Source of the DNA: Micrococcaceae bacterium UBA4005
GTDB lineage: Bacteria > Actinomycetota > Actinomycetes > Actinomycetales > Micrococcaceae
Length of the DNA: 21,606 bases
Assembly: GCA_002384315.1 (NCBI GenBank)
Contig: DGBL01000114.1
Coordinates: 1 to 21,606, forward strand
Direction: 5' to 3'
The notes below the pieces were generated by a model that made no database searches, was not told the origin of the DNA, and worked only from the letters and a program-made list of their open reading frames with translations. A program made the translations under genes and the position numbers. Shown here in pieces: positions 1 to 8,144 of this stretch; positions within the stretch are counted from its first letter, which is position 1; each line of letters begins with the position of its first letter.

Positions 1-2
1 CA

Positions 3-36
3 GGGCTACCCGCCCATTTCGACACACGGGTAGCCC
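3..36 (-). terminator. Hairpin downstream of degV, probable terminator
   Basis: A perfect 10-bp inverted repeat (GGGCTACCCG at 3-12, CGGGTAGCCC at 27-36) encloses a 14-nt loop about 80 bp beyond the degV stop. The T tract expected after a minus-strand terminator cannot be judged because the window ends at base 1. It could equally end a gene entering from the left. Bases 37-116 show nothing else. Confidence 0.45.
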
Positions 37-116
37 GCGTACTGTTGGTCGCCCACCGATGATTTGGCATACGCCACGCTAGGCTCGTCCCCGCCGCCCG
101 ATGGAGCGGAGGCCTG

Positions 117-1043
117 TTATGTGGACAGGATTCGGGATCCTGGATCAATGTCCCGTGCGCGGGCCTGCCAAGGGCTTGCAACGGCAACGGCGATCACGCC
201 CAGCCCGGTGTGCGCAGCCAGGACCGCAGGGCACCGCGTCACGGATATGGCCGCGCTAGGATGCTCAACACTCAGTTTCTCGGCGAGTGCGTCCGCACGG
301 AGCTTGTCCCCGAAGTGGTGCACTGCCAGGCTTGAGCCTTCCGGCCGGACTGCTAGGTCCGCGGCCACGAGTTGGGCCAACCGGTCCAGTGCGCGCTCGG
401 CGTAGCGCAGGCGCTCCACCGGGACGAGCCGACCTTCATCGATACGCAACAAGACCTTGACGGAAAGCATCGTTCCCAGCCACCCAGCGGCTCCGCTTAC
501 CCGGCCACCCTTGCGCAATTGGTGGAGGCTGGGAACATACACATACATCGACGACGATCGGCACGTCATAGCCGCCTCGGCAGCGGCACGTTCCATGGTT
601 CCGGCAGAGCGAACTGCGGCATTGGCGGCGAGCACCCCGAAACCCTGCGCCATTCCGGCGGTTCGGGAGTCGACGATCTCTACGGGAATGTCCACCGCAA
701 GAGCTGCCAGCCGGGCCGAGTCCACAGTGCCGGAGAGCAGTCCGGACAGATGCACCGAAACGATACCCTCACAGCCCTGCCGTTCCAGCGAACGGTAGAG
801 CGCTTCGATCCGCCCGGGCGCAGGCCGCGACGTTGCAATCACCCGGTCCTCAGCCAAAGCGACACCCAGCGGCTCATCGAGGGTATCCCCGACTTCCTCC
901 CGCACCGTTCCGTCAATGCTCACAGGCATAGGCACGACGACGATATCCCCCGCCTGCCAGTCCATACCGGTAAATTCCCGCGGAAGGCCTGCCGCCGAGT
1001 CCGTGACGACAGCGATCCGTGGTGCCGAAGGTGAGCCGCCCAT
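117..1043 (-). CDS. DegV family protein (fatty-acid-binding, FakB-like fold)
   Basis: This 308-residue protein has the layout of the DegV family, whose characterised members (FakB) bind a fatty acid and present it to a fatty acid kinase. Seen here are the N-terminal VVTDS segment (residues 12-16), the TSRPAP motif (71-76) and HLSGLLSGT (98-106), which line the lipid head-group pocket in the family. Length is normal (about 280-310). There is no signal peptide or membrane segment, so it should be cytosolic. The ATG lies 2 bp after the leuS stop with only a weak ribosome-binding site, which suggests translational coupling and one transcript with leuS. leuS followed by degV, and often by comEA/comEC, is a recurrent actinobacterial order; the next gene would lie left of the window. 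No fatA-type kinase partner is visible, so the lipid-shuttling role is family inference. Confidence 0.9.
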   Translation of the reverse strand: MGGSPSAPRIAVVTDSAAGLPREFTGMDWQAGDIVVVPMPVSIDGTVREEVGDTLDEPLGVALAEDRVIATSRPAPGRIEALYRSLERQGCEGIVSVHLSGLLSGTVDSARLAALAVDIPVEIVDSRTAGMAQGFGVLAANAAVRSAGTMERAAAEAAMTCRSSSMYVYVPSLHQLRKGGRVSGAAGWLGTMLSVKVLLRIDEGRLVPVERLRYAERALDRLAQLVAADLAVRPEGSSLAVHHFGDKLRADALAEKLSVEHPSAAISVTRCPAVLAAHTGLGVIAVAVASPWQARARDIDPGSRILST

Positions 1044-1045
1044 TC

Positions 1046-3544
1046 TTAGCAGGGGACGATGTTGACCAGTTTGGGTGCACGGACAATAACCTGCCGGATG
1101 TCCCGTCCGTCAAGGATTCGCTGCACGGATCCGCTCGCCCGCGCCAGCGCTTCGAGGTCCGCGGCTGAGATGTCAACCGGTACATCGATGCGGTCCCGTA
1201 CCTTCCCTTGGACCTGCACGATCGCGACGACCGTGTCCTGGACCAGTAACCGCTGCTCCACAGGAGGAAGCCCTACAGTCGCGACGGAGGCCGGATGGCC
1301 GAGCCGTTCCCAGAGGTCCTCGGCGGTATAGGGCGCGAACAGGCTCAACAGCACAGCCACTACTTCCGCCGCTTCCCGCACCGCCGGGTCTGCCGCGCCG
1401 ACATCGCCGTCGATCGCCTTGCGGGTCGCGTTAACGAGCTCCATCAGTCGCGCGATGACCACGTTGAACTTGTTGTGCTGCATGAGTACTTCGACGTCCG
1501 CCAGGGTGCGGTGGGTCACCGATCGTAGCTGGCCTGCTCCGGCGTCCGGGTCCGCTCCAGGGTCGCTGGTGACATCGGCGCCCAGGCGCCAGGCCCGCGC
1601 CAGGAACTTCGCCGCGCCCGAGGGCGAAACATCCGCCCAGTCGACGTCGTCCTCGGGAGGAGACGCGAACACCATGGTCAGGCGAACAGCGTCCACTCCA
1701 AAGCGGTCCAGTTGCTCGCTGAGGTCAACGCCGTTGCCCAGTGACTTGCTCATGGCTTTACCGCCGTTGAGCACCTGGCCTTGGTTCAGCAACGCGGCGA
1801 ACGGCTCGGTGAAATTCACCAGACCCAGGTCGAAGAGAACCTTAGTGAAGAACCGGCTGTAGAGCAGGTGGAGAATCGCGTGCTCCACACCGCCCACATA
1901 CTGTCCGACCGGGAGCCACCGGTTGACCGCTTCGGTATCGAACGGGGCGCTGTCCAGGGTGGGGGAAATGAACCGAAGATAATACCAGGATGAATCCACG
2001 AAGGTATCCATCGTGTCGGTGTCACGCTGGGCGGGCGCACCGCACGTCGGGCAGGGAACGTTCACCCACTCCGCGACAGCGGCAAGCGGGGACGTGCCTT
2101 TGGGAGCGAGATCCTCCCCACGTAAATTCTCCGGCAACGTTACCGGCAGCTGATCATCGGGGACTGCAACTTCGCCGCAGGTAGTGCAATGGATGATCGG
2201 TATAGGCGTCCCCCAGAACCGCTGGCGGGAAATCAGCCAGTCCCGCAAGCGATAGTTCACCGTCCGCTCACCGGTACCGTGTGCGGCGACCATGTCGATG
2301 GCCTTGGCAATCGCCTCGTCCTTGCTAAGCCCACTGAGTTCCCCCGAGTTCACGAGGGTTCCCTCGCCGGTGGTGGCGACCCCGGACATAGCAGGATCCT
2401 CAGCGCCGGTATCGACGACCGTTCGGACCGTAAGGTCGAACGCTCGCGCGAAGTCGAGGTCCCGCTGGTCATGGGCCGGGACGGCCATGATGGCTCCGGT
2501 GCCGTAATCTGCCAGGACATAGTCGGCGGCCCAGACCGGTATTTTTTCGCCGCTGAGCGGGTTCAGGGCGTATCGCCCGGTGAACACCCCGGTCTTCGGC
2601 CGTTCGGTTGATTGCCGTTCGATCTCCGAGAGCGACTTCACTTTTTCGCGGTAGCTCTCCAGTGCCGCCCGATGTTCAGGCTTCACGAGTTCCAGCGCAA
2701 GCGGGGCGTCCGCGGCCACCACAAAGAAGGTCGCACCGTACAACGTGTCTGGTCGGGTAGTGAACACGGGTGCGTCATAGGCTGGCAGGTCGCTGTCGGC
2801 CTCGATGGTGAAGGTGACGTGGGCGCCCTCGGATCGTCCGATCCAATTGCGTTGCATCGCGAGAACCCGTTCGGGCCAGCTTCCGCTGAGCTGGTCCATG
2901 TCCTCCAACAAACGGTCAGCATAGTCGGTAATTTTGAAATACCACTGGTTCAGGCTTTTTTTGGTGACGTCCGTTCCGCAACGTTCGCAGGTGCCGTTGA
3001 CGACTTGCTCGTTGGCCAGGACAGTCTGATCCTTGGGACACCAGTTCACCGGCGAATCGCGCCGGTAAGCGAGGCCCTTATCAAAGAACCGTAGGAACAA
3101 CCACTGCGTCCAGCGGTAATAGCTCGGATCGGAAGTGTGTATCCGGCGGGACCAATCGGCGCTGATCCCATAACGTTTGAACGAACGTGCCTGGGTGTCT
3201 ATATTTGCGTACGTCCACTCAGCAGGATGCGCGTTGCGCTGGATCGCAGCGTTCTCGGCTGGGAGGCCAAAGGAGTCCCACCCGATGGGGTGCAACACGT
3301 CCTGGCCTTTCTGCCGGGCCCAGCGTGCGGCCACATCACCCATCGCGAACGCTTCAGCATGGCCCATATGAAGGTCGCCGGAGGGATAAGGAAACATGTC
3401 CAGCACGTATTTACGCTCGCGGTTGCCGTCGTCGATCGGGGCAAAGGAGTCCATTGAGTCCCATACCGCAGGCCACCGGGCTTCCAGTGCCCTGAAGTCA
3501 TAAATGTTCTCGTCCGATTGTCCGGATCCGGAAGGAGTACTCAC
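1046..3544 (-). CDS. leuS: Leucyl-tRNA synthetase
   Basis: Class Ia aminoacyl-tRNA synthetase that charges tRNA-Leu with leucine in the cytosol. The 832-residue length is typical of bacterial LeuRS. The catalytic HIGH motif appears as HMGH (residues 59-62) and KMSKS as AMSKS (597-601). The CP1 editing domain is present (about 240-430) with TTRPDT (262-267) and the [15 protein letters not shown] stretch (348-362) that holds the conserved editing aspartate. Cysteine pairs C186/C189, C453/C456 and C498/C501 resemble zinc knuckles. The start is a GTG with a modest AGGG ribosome-binding site; the N-terminus ([13 protein letters not shown]) fits homologues. The gene is preceded by a leader with a putative Leu-rich peptide and a terminator hairpin, pointing to attenuation by leucyl-tRNA supply. 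It is followed 2 bp later by degV. Nothing is missing or truncated. Confidence 0.98.
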   Translation of the reverse strand: MSTPSGSGQSDENIYDFRALEARWPAVWDSMDSFAPIDDGNRERKYVLDMFPYPSGDLHMGHAEAFAMGDVAARWARQKGQDVLHPIGWDSFGLPAENAAIQRNAHPAEWTYANIDTQARSFKRYGISADWSRRIHTSDPSYYRWTQWLFLRFFDKGLAYRRDSPVNWCPKDQTVLANEQVVNGTCERCGTDVTKKSLNQWYFKITDYADRLLEDMDQLSGSWPERVLAMQRNWIGRSEGAHVTFTIEADSDLPAYDAPVFTTRPDTLYGATFFVVAADAPLALELVKPEHRAALESYREKVKSLSEIERQSTERPKTGVFTGRYALNPLSGEKIPVWAADYVLADYGTGAIMAVPAHDQRDLDFARAFDLTVRTVVDTGAEDPAMSGVATTGEGTLVNSGELSGLSKDEAIAKAIDMVAAHGTGERTVNYRLRDWLISRQRFWGTPIPIIHCTTCGEVAVPDDQLPVTLPENLRGEDLAPKGTSPLAAVAEWVNVPCPTCGAPAQRDTDTMDTFVDSSWYYLRFISPTLDSAPFDTEAVNRWLPVGQYVGGVEHAILHLLYSRFFTKVLFDLGLVNFTEPFAALLNQGQVLNGGKAMSKSLGNGVDLSEQLDRFGVDAVRLTMVFASPPEDDVDWADVSPSGAAKFLARAWRLGADVTSDPGADPDAGAGQLRSVTHRTLADVEVLMQHNKFNVVIARLMELVNATRKAIDGDVGAADPAVREAAEVVAVLLSLFAPYTAEDLWERLGHPASVATVGLPPVEQRLLVQDTVVAIVQVQGKVRDRIDVPVDISAADLEALARASGSVQRILDGRDIRQVIVRAPKLVNIVPC

Positions 3545-3650
3545 TGTGTTTGGCCCTATCCAATCTTCATCTCTGGCGACCGTCTGCGCTGACTACTGGC
3601 ACCGCGCGGCGTACCTGGATGCCCGGCCCTTCCGGCCCGGACACACAAAA
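3545..3650 (-). other. leuS 5' leader downstream of the attenuator
   Basis: This roughly 105-bp untranslated stretch lies between the terminator hairpin and the leuS GTG. It has a GGGCCGGAAGGGCCGGGC-type GC-rich segment on the minus strand (3621-3640) that could form a small local stem. I see no T-box motif of the AGGGTGG-ACCGCG kind and no coding frame in it. Confidence 0.4.
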
Positions 3651-3671
3651 GCCCCTCAGCAGTGGAGGGGC
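3651..3671 (-). terminator. Attenuator/terminator hairpin in the leuS leader
   Basis: On the minus strand GCCCCTC, a 7-nt loop CACTGCT and GAGGGGC form a perfect 7-bp GC-rich stem followed at once by TTTTGTGTGT. The T tail is on the minus strand only, so it acts on transcripts heading into leuS. Its position 107 bp upstream of leuS, after a leader peptide and another hairpin, makes it an attenuator rather than a simple end of glpK, which has its own strong hairpin at 3780-3818. Confidence 0.7.
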
Positions 3672-3672
3672 C

Positions 3673-3692
3673 GCCGCACTAACTGGTGCGGC
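3673..3692 (-). promoter_or_regulatory. Leader hairpin 1 of the leuS attenuator
   Basis: A perfect 7-bp stem, GCCGCAC / GTGCGGC with loop CAGTTA (minus strand), whose first base is the last base of the leader peptide stop codon TAG. A ribosome finishing or stalling on the leader peptide would therefore decide whether this stem forms. The segment CAGTTAGTG (3677-3685) can also pair with CACTGCTG (3657-3664) in the terminator loop, with one bulged T and one G-U pair, giving an alternative to the terminator. Confidence 0.55.
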
Positions 3693-3718
3693 TAAGTAAG
3701 GAGAACAGTACGGAACAT
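3692..3718 (-). CDS. Putative leuS leader peptide MFRTVLLT
   Basis: A nine-codon frame including the stop: ATG TTC CGT ACT GTT CTC CTT ACT TAG. Two adjacent leucine codons sit just before the stop, directly ahead of the two hairpins. This is the layout of classical amino-acid attenuators: scarce leucyl-tRNA would stall the ribosome at CTC CTT. No Shine-Dalgarno is visible, but a -10-like TAGGCT (3730-3735) would place the transcript start only about 4-6 nt upstream, so initiation may be near-leaderless. The peptide is too short to be identified by homology; the call rests on position and codons. Confidence 0.5.
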   Translation of the reverse strand: MFRTVLLT

Positions 3719-3729
3719 GGGACCAGCTT

Positions 3730-3735
3730 AGCCTA
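3730..3735 (-). promoter_or_regulatory. leuS: Possible -10 element of the leuS promoter
   Basis: TAGGCT on the minus strand matches the TANNNT form of an actinobacterial -10 hexamer and lies 11 nt upstream of the leader peptide ATG. The -35 region is poor (TTCCGG at 15 nt spacing). The assignment is tentative. Confidence 0.35.
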
Positions 3736-3779
3736 GTTGCAGTACCCGCTCCGGAACGAGGAACGCAACCATCCCGAGC

Positions 3780-3818
3780 GCCGGGGAAGTGCCCGCGATG
3801 GCTGGGCACCTCCCCGGC
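3780..3818 (-). terminator. Strong hairpin after glpK, likely terminator
   Basis: A 15-bp inverted repeat with a single mismatch (about 3780-3794 against 3804-3818, CCGGGGAAGTGCCC against GGGCACCTCCCCGG) lies 33 bp beyond the glpK stop. There is no T tract on either side. Such U-less hairpins are common at actinobacterial gene ends, so it probably ends or protects the glp transcript. Confidence 0.6.
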
Positions 3819-3850
3819 TGCATAGGGGTTAACACGCTCTGTCAGCGGCG

Positions 3851-5365
3851 TTATTTCACATCTTCGTCAACCCAGTCAAATGTCCGGGTCACCGCTTTCT
3901 TCCACAGCCGCATCTGACGGTCCCGTTCAGAGCTGTCCATCGACGGGCTCCACCGCTTGTCCTCGGACCAGTTCGAGGTCAGTTCGCCGAGATCGTTCCA
4001 GAATCCGACCGCCAGGCCCGCAGCGTAGGCTGCGCCGAGGGCTGTGGTCTCGATGACTTTCGGACGGACCACGTCCACGCCAAGGATGTCGGATTGGAAC
4101 TGCATCAGTTCGTCGTTAGCCACCATGCCGCCGTCGACGCGCAGGTCCTTCAGTGGAACACCGGAGTCGGCATTGACCGCATCGAGTACTTCGCGGGTCT
4201 GGAACGCTGTCGCTTCCAGGGCTGCCCGGGCGATATGGCCCTTGTTGACGAAACGAGTCAGTCCGACAATGGCACCGCGTGCATCCGGGCGCCAATAGGG
4301 AGCGAACAGACCGGAGAACGCCGGGACAATGTAGACACCACCGTTATCATCGACACTCCTGGCCAGTTCCTCGATTTCCGGGGCGCTCTTGATGATGCCC
4401 AGGTTATCGCGCAGCCACTGCACCAGCGATCCGGTGACTGCAATAGCACCTTCGAGGGCGTACACCGGCTTGTTCTCTCCAAGGCGGTATGCCACCGTGG
4501 TGAGCAATCCGTTCTGGGAGTGGACGATCTCCTCGCCGGTGTTGAAAATCAGGAAGCAACCGGTTCCATAGGTATTCTTCGCTCCGCCCTGCTCGAAGGC
4601 TGCCTGCCCGAACGTCGCTGCCTGCTGGTCGCCGAGGATACCCGCCACGGGTACCTCCCGCAGAAGTTGGGAGCCGTGGACGTTCCCGTAGACCTCGGAC
4701 GAAGATTTGATGGCGGGCATCATCGATAGCGGTACACCGAAGTCCGCCAGGATTTCCTCATCCCAGGACAGCGTCCTGAGGTCCATAAAGAGGGTACGGG
4801 AGGCGTTGGTCACGTCCGTGATGTGCACTCCGCCGTCCACCCCGCCGGTGAGGTTCCAGGTGACCCAGGAGTCCGTATTTCCGAACAGCAGGTCCCCGGC
4901 TTCTGCTTTGGCGCGGGCGCCATCGACATTGTCGAGAATCCATTTGATTTTCGTACCGGAGAAGTAGGTCGCCAGTGGAAGGCCCACTTTTTGCTTATAG
5001 CGTTCTACGCCGCCTGTGGCGGCTAGCTCGTCAACGATCGGCTGGGTACGGGTATCCTGCCAGACGATGGCGTTATAAACAGCCTTACCGGTTGTCTTGT
5101 CCCACACCACAGCGGTTTCGCGCTGGTTGGTTATTCCCACCGCCGCGATATCGTGCCTGGTGAGGTTCGCCTGGGAGAGGGCGTTGCCGATCACCTCGCG
5201 GGTGTTGTCCCAGATTTCAGCAGGATCGTGCTCCACCCAACCGGCGCGGGGGAAAATCTGTTCGTGCTCTTTCTGCCCTGAGGAAACGATATCCCCTTTG
5301 TGATCGAACACTATCGCTCGACTGGAAGTAGTTCCCTGGTCGATGGCAATTATATATTTCGACAT
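3851..5365 (-). CDS. glpK: Glycerol kinase
   Basis: ATP-dependent kinase of the FGGY family that converts glycerol to sn-glycerol 3-phosphate, trapping it in the cytosol. At 504 residues it has the standard length. Visible motifs are the N-terminal phosphate loop DQGTTSSR (residues 9-16), NQRET (80-84), WQDTR (102-106) and [10 protein letters not shown] (244-253), where Asp245 matches the catalytic base number of the E. coli enzyme. The C-terminal part has [14 protein letters not shown]. The ATG is preceded by a clear AAAGGAG at good spacing. It is the last gene of glpD-glpF-glpK; a perfect 12-bp stem separates it from glpF and a long hairpin follows it. I see no phosphotransferase-system genes nearby that would point to phosphorylation control. 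Confidence 0.98.
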   Translation of the reverse strand: MSKYIIAIDQGTTSSRAIVFDHKGDIVSSGQKEHEQIFPRAGWVEHDPAEIWDNTREVIGNALSQANLTRHDIAAVGITNQRETAVVWDKTTGKAVYNAIVWQDTRTQPIVDELAATGGVERYKQKVGLPLATYFSGTKIKWILDNVDGARAKAEAGDLLFGNTDSWVTWNLTGGVDGGVHITDVTNASRTLFMDLRTLSWDEEILADFGVPLSMMPAIKSSSEVYGNVHGSQLLREVPVAGILGDQQAATFGQAAFEQGGAKNTYGTGCFLIFNTGEEIVHSQNGLLTTVAYRLGENKPVYALEGAIAVTGSLVQWLRDNLGIIKSAPEIEELARSVDDNGGVYIVPAFSGLFAPYWRPDARGAIVGLTRFVNKGHIARAALEATAFQTREVLDAVNADSGVPLKDLRVDGGMVANDELMQFQSDILGVDVVRPKVIETTALGAAYAAGLAVGFWNDLGELTSNWSEDKRWSPSMDSSERDRQMRLWKKAVTRTFDWVDEDVK

Positions 5366-5407
5366 GTCTTACTCCTTTGTGATGAATATGCCGTCTATCG
5401 AATCTTG

Positions 5408-5436
5408 AGGCGGGCGGCTTCGTGAGCCGCCCGCCT
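5408..5436 (-). terminator. Perfect 12-bp stem-loop between glpF and glpK
   Basis: AGGCGGGCGGCT (5408-5419) and AGCCGCCCGCCT (5425-5436) are exact reverse complements around a 5-nt loop. The stem begins just 6 bp after the glpF stop. No T tract follows on the minus strand, and glpK with a strong ribosome-binding site starts 42 bp on, so partial termination or 3'-end protection of glpF mRNA is more likely than a full stop. Confidence 0.6.
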
Positions 5437-5442
5437 CCCCCC

Positions 5443-6183
5443 TTACGCTGCCGGGAAAGTCACGAACTGAACGACGAGCCCAGCGAGTACACCACCAACT
5501 ATCGGGCCGACAATGGGAACCCATGCGTAGCTCCAGTCCGAGCTTCCCTTGCCCTTGATAGGCAGCAAGGCATGGGCAATACGCGGCCCGAGGTCACGGT
5601 TTGGGTTGATCGCGTAACCAGTCGGTCCACCCAGCGAGGCACCGATACCGACAACTAGCAAAGCGACCGCCAGCGGACCAAGGCCCGATGGTGTGGATCC
5701 GAAGGAAAGAATCACGAAAACGAGTACGAAGGTGCCGATGATTTCCGTGACGAGGTTCCACCCGTAGGAGCGGATCGCCGGTCCAGTGGAGAAGACGCCC
5801 AATTTATTCGCGGGGTCCGGTTCGTCGTCGAAGTGCTGCTTGTAGGCCAGCCAGCAGAGCGCCGCGCCCAGGATCGAACCGATCATCTGCGCGGCGAGGT
5901 AGCCCATCGCGTTGAGGAAAGTTTTGTCCACCCCTTCGGCAAAAGTCTGCACATTCCCGTTAACCAATAGCCCCATCGTCACCGCAAAGTTCAGATGGGC
6001 TCCCGAGAGCGCCGCGACGTAAACACCGGCGAAGACACCGATGCCCCAACCGAAGTTGACCATCAGGAACCCGCCGTTATTACCTTTCGTTTTCGCCAGC
6101 GCGACGTTGGCAACAACACCACAACCCAAGAGCAACAACATCATCGTGCCGAACATTTCGGCTACAAATACTTCCAGAGACAT
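5443..6183 (-). CDS. glpF: Glycerol facilitator, MIP/aquaporin family, with altered NPA motifs
   Basis: Six-helix channel of the major intrinsic protein family, expected in the cytoplasmic membrane, letting glycerol (possibly water) diffuse in. It has 246 residues, hydrophobic from the N-terminus (residues 5-28 and five further segments). The internal duplication is clear, but both signature Asn-Pro-Ala motifs differ: the first half has GAHLNFAVT (NFA, residues 65-67) and the second has GYAINPNRDLGPR (NPN, 193-195). Both channel asparagines (N65, N193) and the selectivity-filter arginine (R196) remain. The codons read AAC TTT GCG and AAC CCA AAC. Its place between glpD and glpK supports glycerol as substrate. 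The ATG has GAAGGGG upstream. It follows glpD after 131 bp. Confidence 0.93.
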   Translation of the reverse strand: MSLEVFVAEMFGTMMLLLLGCGVVANVALAKTKGNNGGFLMVNFGWGIGVFAGVYVAALSGAHLNFAVTMGLLVNGNVQTFAEGVDKTFLNAMGYLAAQMIGSILGAALCWLAYKQHFDDEPDPANKLGVFSTGPAIRSYGWNLVTEIIGTFVLVFVILSFGSTPSGLGPLAVALLVVGIGASLGGPTGYAINPNRDLGPRIAHALLPIKGKGSSDWSYAWVPIVGPIVGGVLAGLVVQFVTFPAA

Positions 6184-6279
6184 CTTTGACCCCTTCTAAC
6201 TATTCATTTTTGCCAGGTGGCACCGCCTCAGCGCACACCCCTGATTTCCCCCGGCGATCTGTGCCGTTGGTTTCGTGCG

Positions 6280-6295
6280 ACTGCCCTGCGGCAGT
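6280..6295 (-). repeat. Small inverted repeat in the glpD-glpF gap
   Basis: ACTGCC-CTGC-GGCAGT forms a 6-bp stem (7 with a G-U pair) about 20 bp beyond the glpD stop. The rest of the 131-bp gap shows no confident promoter. It may be a mild processing or pausing site; low significance. Confidence 0.3.
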
Positions 6296-6314
6296 TCGGT
6301 CGCCCGCATGAGAC

Positions 6315-8060
6315 TCACGCGACCAAGCTCTTCACGGTAACCCGGTGCGAGCGGGCAAGGACGTGTTCGGCGTATTCGATCTCCTCGAGAACCTGCGCGT
6401 CATCCCACTGAAGGAGCGGAGCCAAGGTTAAACCGAGTTCGGAAAGCAGCTCCCTGCTCACCAATCCGCGAAATGCCAAGGATGTGCGGCGGATCAGGAT
6501 ATCGACTAGATGTCCGACCTGTTCGTGCTGGACCATATATGCGATCTCCCGCGTACTGAGCTCCGGAGTCGAGGCGAAGGGTGAATCCTCACCCGCAGAG
6601 AGGTAATCCAGAACGTCAAGCGCCCTGGTGCCATAGCGTGTCAGGAGGATTCGCACGCGTGGTTCGTCGGCGGACGTCCCGCAGGCGGATCGAACCCACT
6701 GCGCTTCCTGGGCTGCGGATGCGGGAAAGCCCCGTCCGCCACCGATTGGCAGATCAGCTGTCGAAGTCTTCCGCCGCAGTTCAAGGGCCATGAGCGCCTC
6801 ATCTGCGAGATGTTCGGACAACGCACGGAACGTGGTCCACTTTCCCCCTACCAGGCTAAGAGCCACTACGGTAGATCCGGAAACCTCCAGCCCACGCCGT
6901 TCTATTCGGTAGTCACGCGATACAAAGCCGGGCTGGGTGGCGTCATGGTGCGGCAACGGCCGTACCCCCGAGAAGCTGTAGACGATATGTTCCGGCCCCA
7001 CCTTCACCGTGGGGAAAACGTGTCCGATCAAGTCAAAGAAATAGGCAATTTCCTCATCCGTGCACACTGCTGGAGTCTGAATATCCGTTTCCACGTCCGT
7101 CGTTCCGACCAATACGCGATCGCCGATGGGATACACGAGGACGATTCGTCCGTCGCTGTGTTCGAAAAAGATTTCCCGGTCGTTGCAGGCCCGGAGGAGG
7201 CCTGCATGATCGAGCACAATATGGGAGCCCTTAGTGCCACCCATATAGGCGCTTGTGCTGCCGAGCACAGCATTGGTCTCGTCGACCCAGGCGCCCGTTG
7301 CATTGATGATGACATCAGCGTGGAAGGCGAACGCCTCACCGGAGAGCTCGTCCCTGAGCATAAGTGCGCCCTCCCTCAACCCGACCGCACTGACATAGTT
7401 CGCCGCCCGGGCTGCCGGATTGGCGCGCTGACCATCACGCAGCACGTCCAAGGTCAATCGTTCCGGGTTGTGCACGGAGGCATCGAAATAGGTTGCTGTG
7501 TACTTGATGTCATCGCGCAGGGACGGCAGCTGTGCAAGTGACTTTCTCCGTCCCAGGAAACTGTGCCGCGGAACCGCCCCGCCGTCTCGGGAGAAGAAAT
7601 CATAGATACTCAGCCCGGCCTTGATGAGAAACGCCCCGCGCTCTACCTGTTTTCCCCGTTTGTGGGTCAGGAATCTCAGGGGTGCGGCAAGTATTCCGGA
7701 AAATGTACTAAAAATGGGGATAGTTGTCTGGAGTGGTTTGACATAGTGCGGCGCGACCCGCAGCAGGGCGTTACGTTCGGTCACCGACTCACGAACGAGC
7801 CTGAATTCGCCGTTCTCCAAATACCGGATCCCCCCGTGGATCATGTGCGATGAGGCACCAGAAGCGCCCTGACAGTAGTCTCCGCGTTCCACCAGCGTCA
7901 CGTCAACACCCTGCAGCGCCAGGTCTCGGAAAGTTCCGACACCGTTAATCCCCCCACCAATAATCAGCACGGACGCACGCGGGTTCTCCTTGAGCGCGGA
8001 CACGATAGCTCGGACGGTGGTGGACTGCTCCTGCGGCTTCCGGCCGGCTCGGTTACTCAC
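6315..8060 (-). CDS. glpD: Glycerol-3-phosphate dehydrogenase, FAD-dependent aerobic type
   Basis: Membrane-associated flavoenzyme that oxidises sn-glycerol 3-phosphate to dihydroxyacetone phosphate and passes electrons to the quinone pool, feeding glycerol carbon into glycolysis. From the chosen start it has 581 residues, the usual size. The FAD-binding Rossmann motif is SVLIIGGGINGVGTFRDLAL (GxGxxG at about residues 35-42), followed by the acidic VERGDY strand end. SGASSHMIHGGIRYLE and the C-terminal alpha-helical domain fit the family. The frame stays open to an ATG at 8087, but that ATG has no ribosome-binding site. The GTG at 8060 has GGAG seven bases upstream and is preferred. It is first in the glpD-glpF-glpK operon and divergent from a SorC-family regulator, which probably controls it. 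Confidence 0.96.
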   Translation of the reverse strand: MSNRAGRKPQEQSTTVRAIVSALKENPRASVLIIGGGINGVGTFRDLALQGVDVTLVERGDYCQGASGASSHMIHGGIRYLENGEFRLVRESVTERNALLRVAPHYVKPLQTTIPIFSTFSGILAAPLRFLTHKRGKQVERGAFLIKAGLSIYDFFSRDGGAVPRHSFLGRRKSLAQLPSLRDDIKYTATYFDASVHNPERLTLDVLRDGQRANPAARAANYVSAVGLREGALMLRDELSGEAFAFHADVIINATGAWVDETNAVLGSTSAYMGGTKGSHIVLDHAGLLRACNDREIFFEHSDGRIVLVYPIGDRVLVGTTDVETDIQTPAVCTDEEIAYFFDLIGHVFPTVKVGPEHIVYSFSGVRPLPHHDATQPGFVSRDYRIERRGLEVSGSTVVALSLVGGKWTTFRALSEHLADEALMALELRRKTSTADLPIGGGRGFPASAAQEAQWVRSACGTSADEPRVRILLTRYGTRALDVLDYLSAGEDSPFASTPELSTREIAYMVQHEQVGHLVDILIRRTSLAFRGLVSRELLSELGLTLAPLLQWDDAQVLEEIEYAEHVLARSHRVTVKSLVA

Positions 8061-8091
8061 GTTCTCACTCCGTAGGGTTAGTCTCACATGC

Positions 8092-8107
8092 TGTTGTCTG
8101 TGTCACA
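8092..8107. promoter_or_regulatory. Weak CRP/GlxR-like site
   Basis: TGTTG-N6-TCACA resembles the TGTGA-N6-TCACA operator of cAMP-receptor-type regulators, with one perfect and one 3-of-5 half site. It lies just upstream of the glpD GTG, near the likely transcript start, where a bound protein would repress. It is suggestive only, since short matches arise by chance. Confidence 0.25.
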
Positions 8108-8109
8108 CC

Positions 8110-8139
8110 ATTCTTCGGAACGCTGGGAATACTCGTCAA
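8110..8139 (-). promoter_or_regulatory. glpD: Candidate glpD promoter
   Basis: On the minus strand TTGACG (8134-8139) is followed after 18 bp by AAGAAT (8110-8115). The -35 matches 5 of 6 consensus bases; the -10 is fair. The start would fall near 8103, giving a leader of about 40 nt. The inverted repeat at 8145-8160 ends 5 bp upstream of the -35. Confidence 0.4.
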
Positions 8140-8144
8140 TCTGA

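Noticed and set aside
3..36. Hairpin considered as part of a tRNA because its loop contains TTTCGA
   Set aside because: The 10-bp stem with 14-nt loop does not match a T arm, and no acceptor, D or anticodon arms are found around it.
372..1034. Plus-strand open frame opposite degV, and similar ones opposite coaBC (15489-16214), glpK (4094-4729) and glpD (6810-7541)
   Set aside because: All lie antisense to well-supported genes, have composition typical of out-of-frame translation, and lack ribosome-binding sites or domain motifs.
3545..3718. T-box riboswitch upstream of leuS
   Set aside because: No AGGGTGG-ACCGCG core or specifier loop is visible; a leader peptide with hairpins explains the region better.
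3734..3775. Alternative leader frame MVAFLVPERVLQLG upstream of leuS
   Set aside because: It has three Leu codons but they are dispersed, it lies upstream of the likely -10 element, and it is farther from the hairpins than MFRTVLLT.
8061..8087. ATG at 8087 as the glpD start
   Set aside because: No ribosome-binding site; the GTG at 8060 has GGAG at ideal spacing and gives the usual length.
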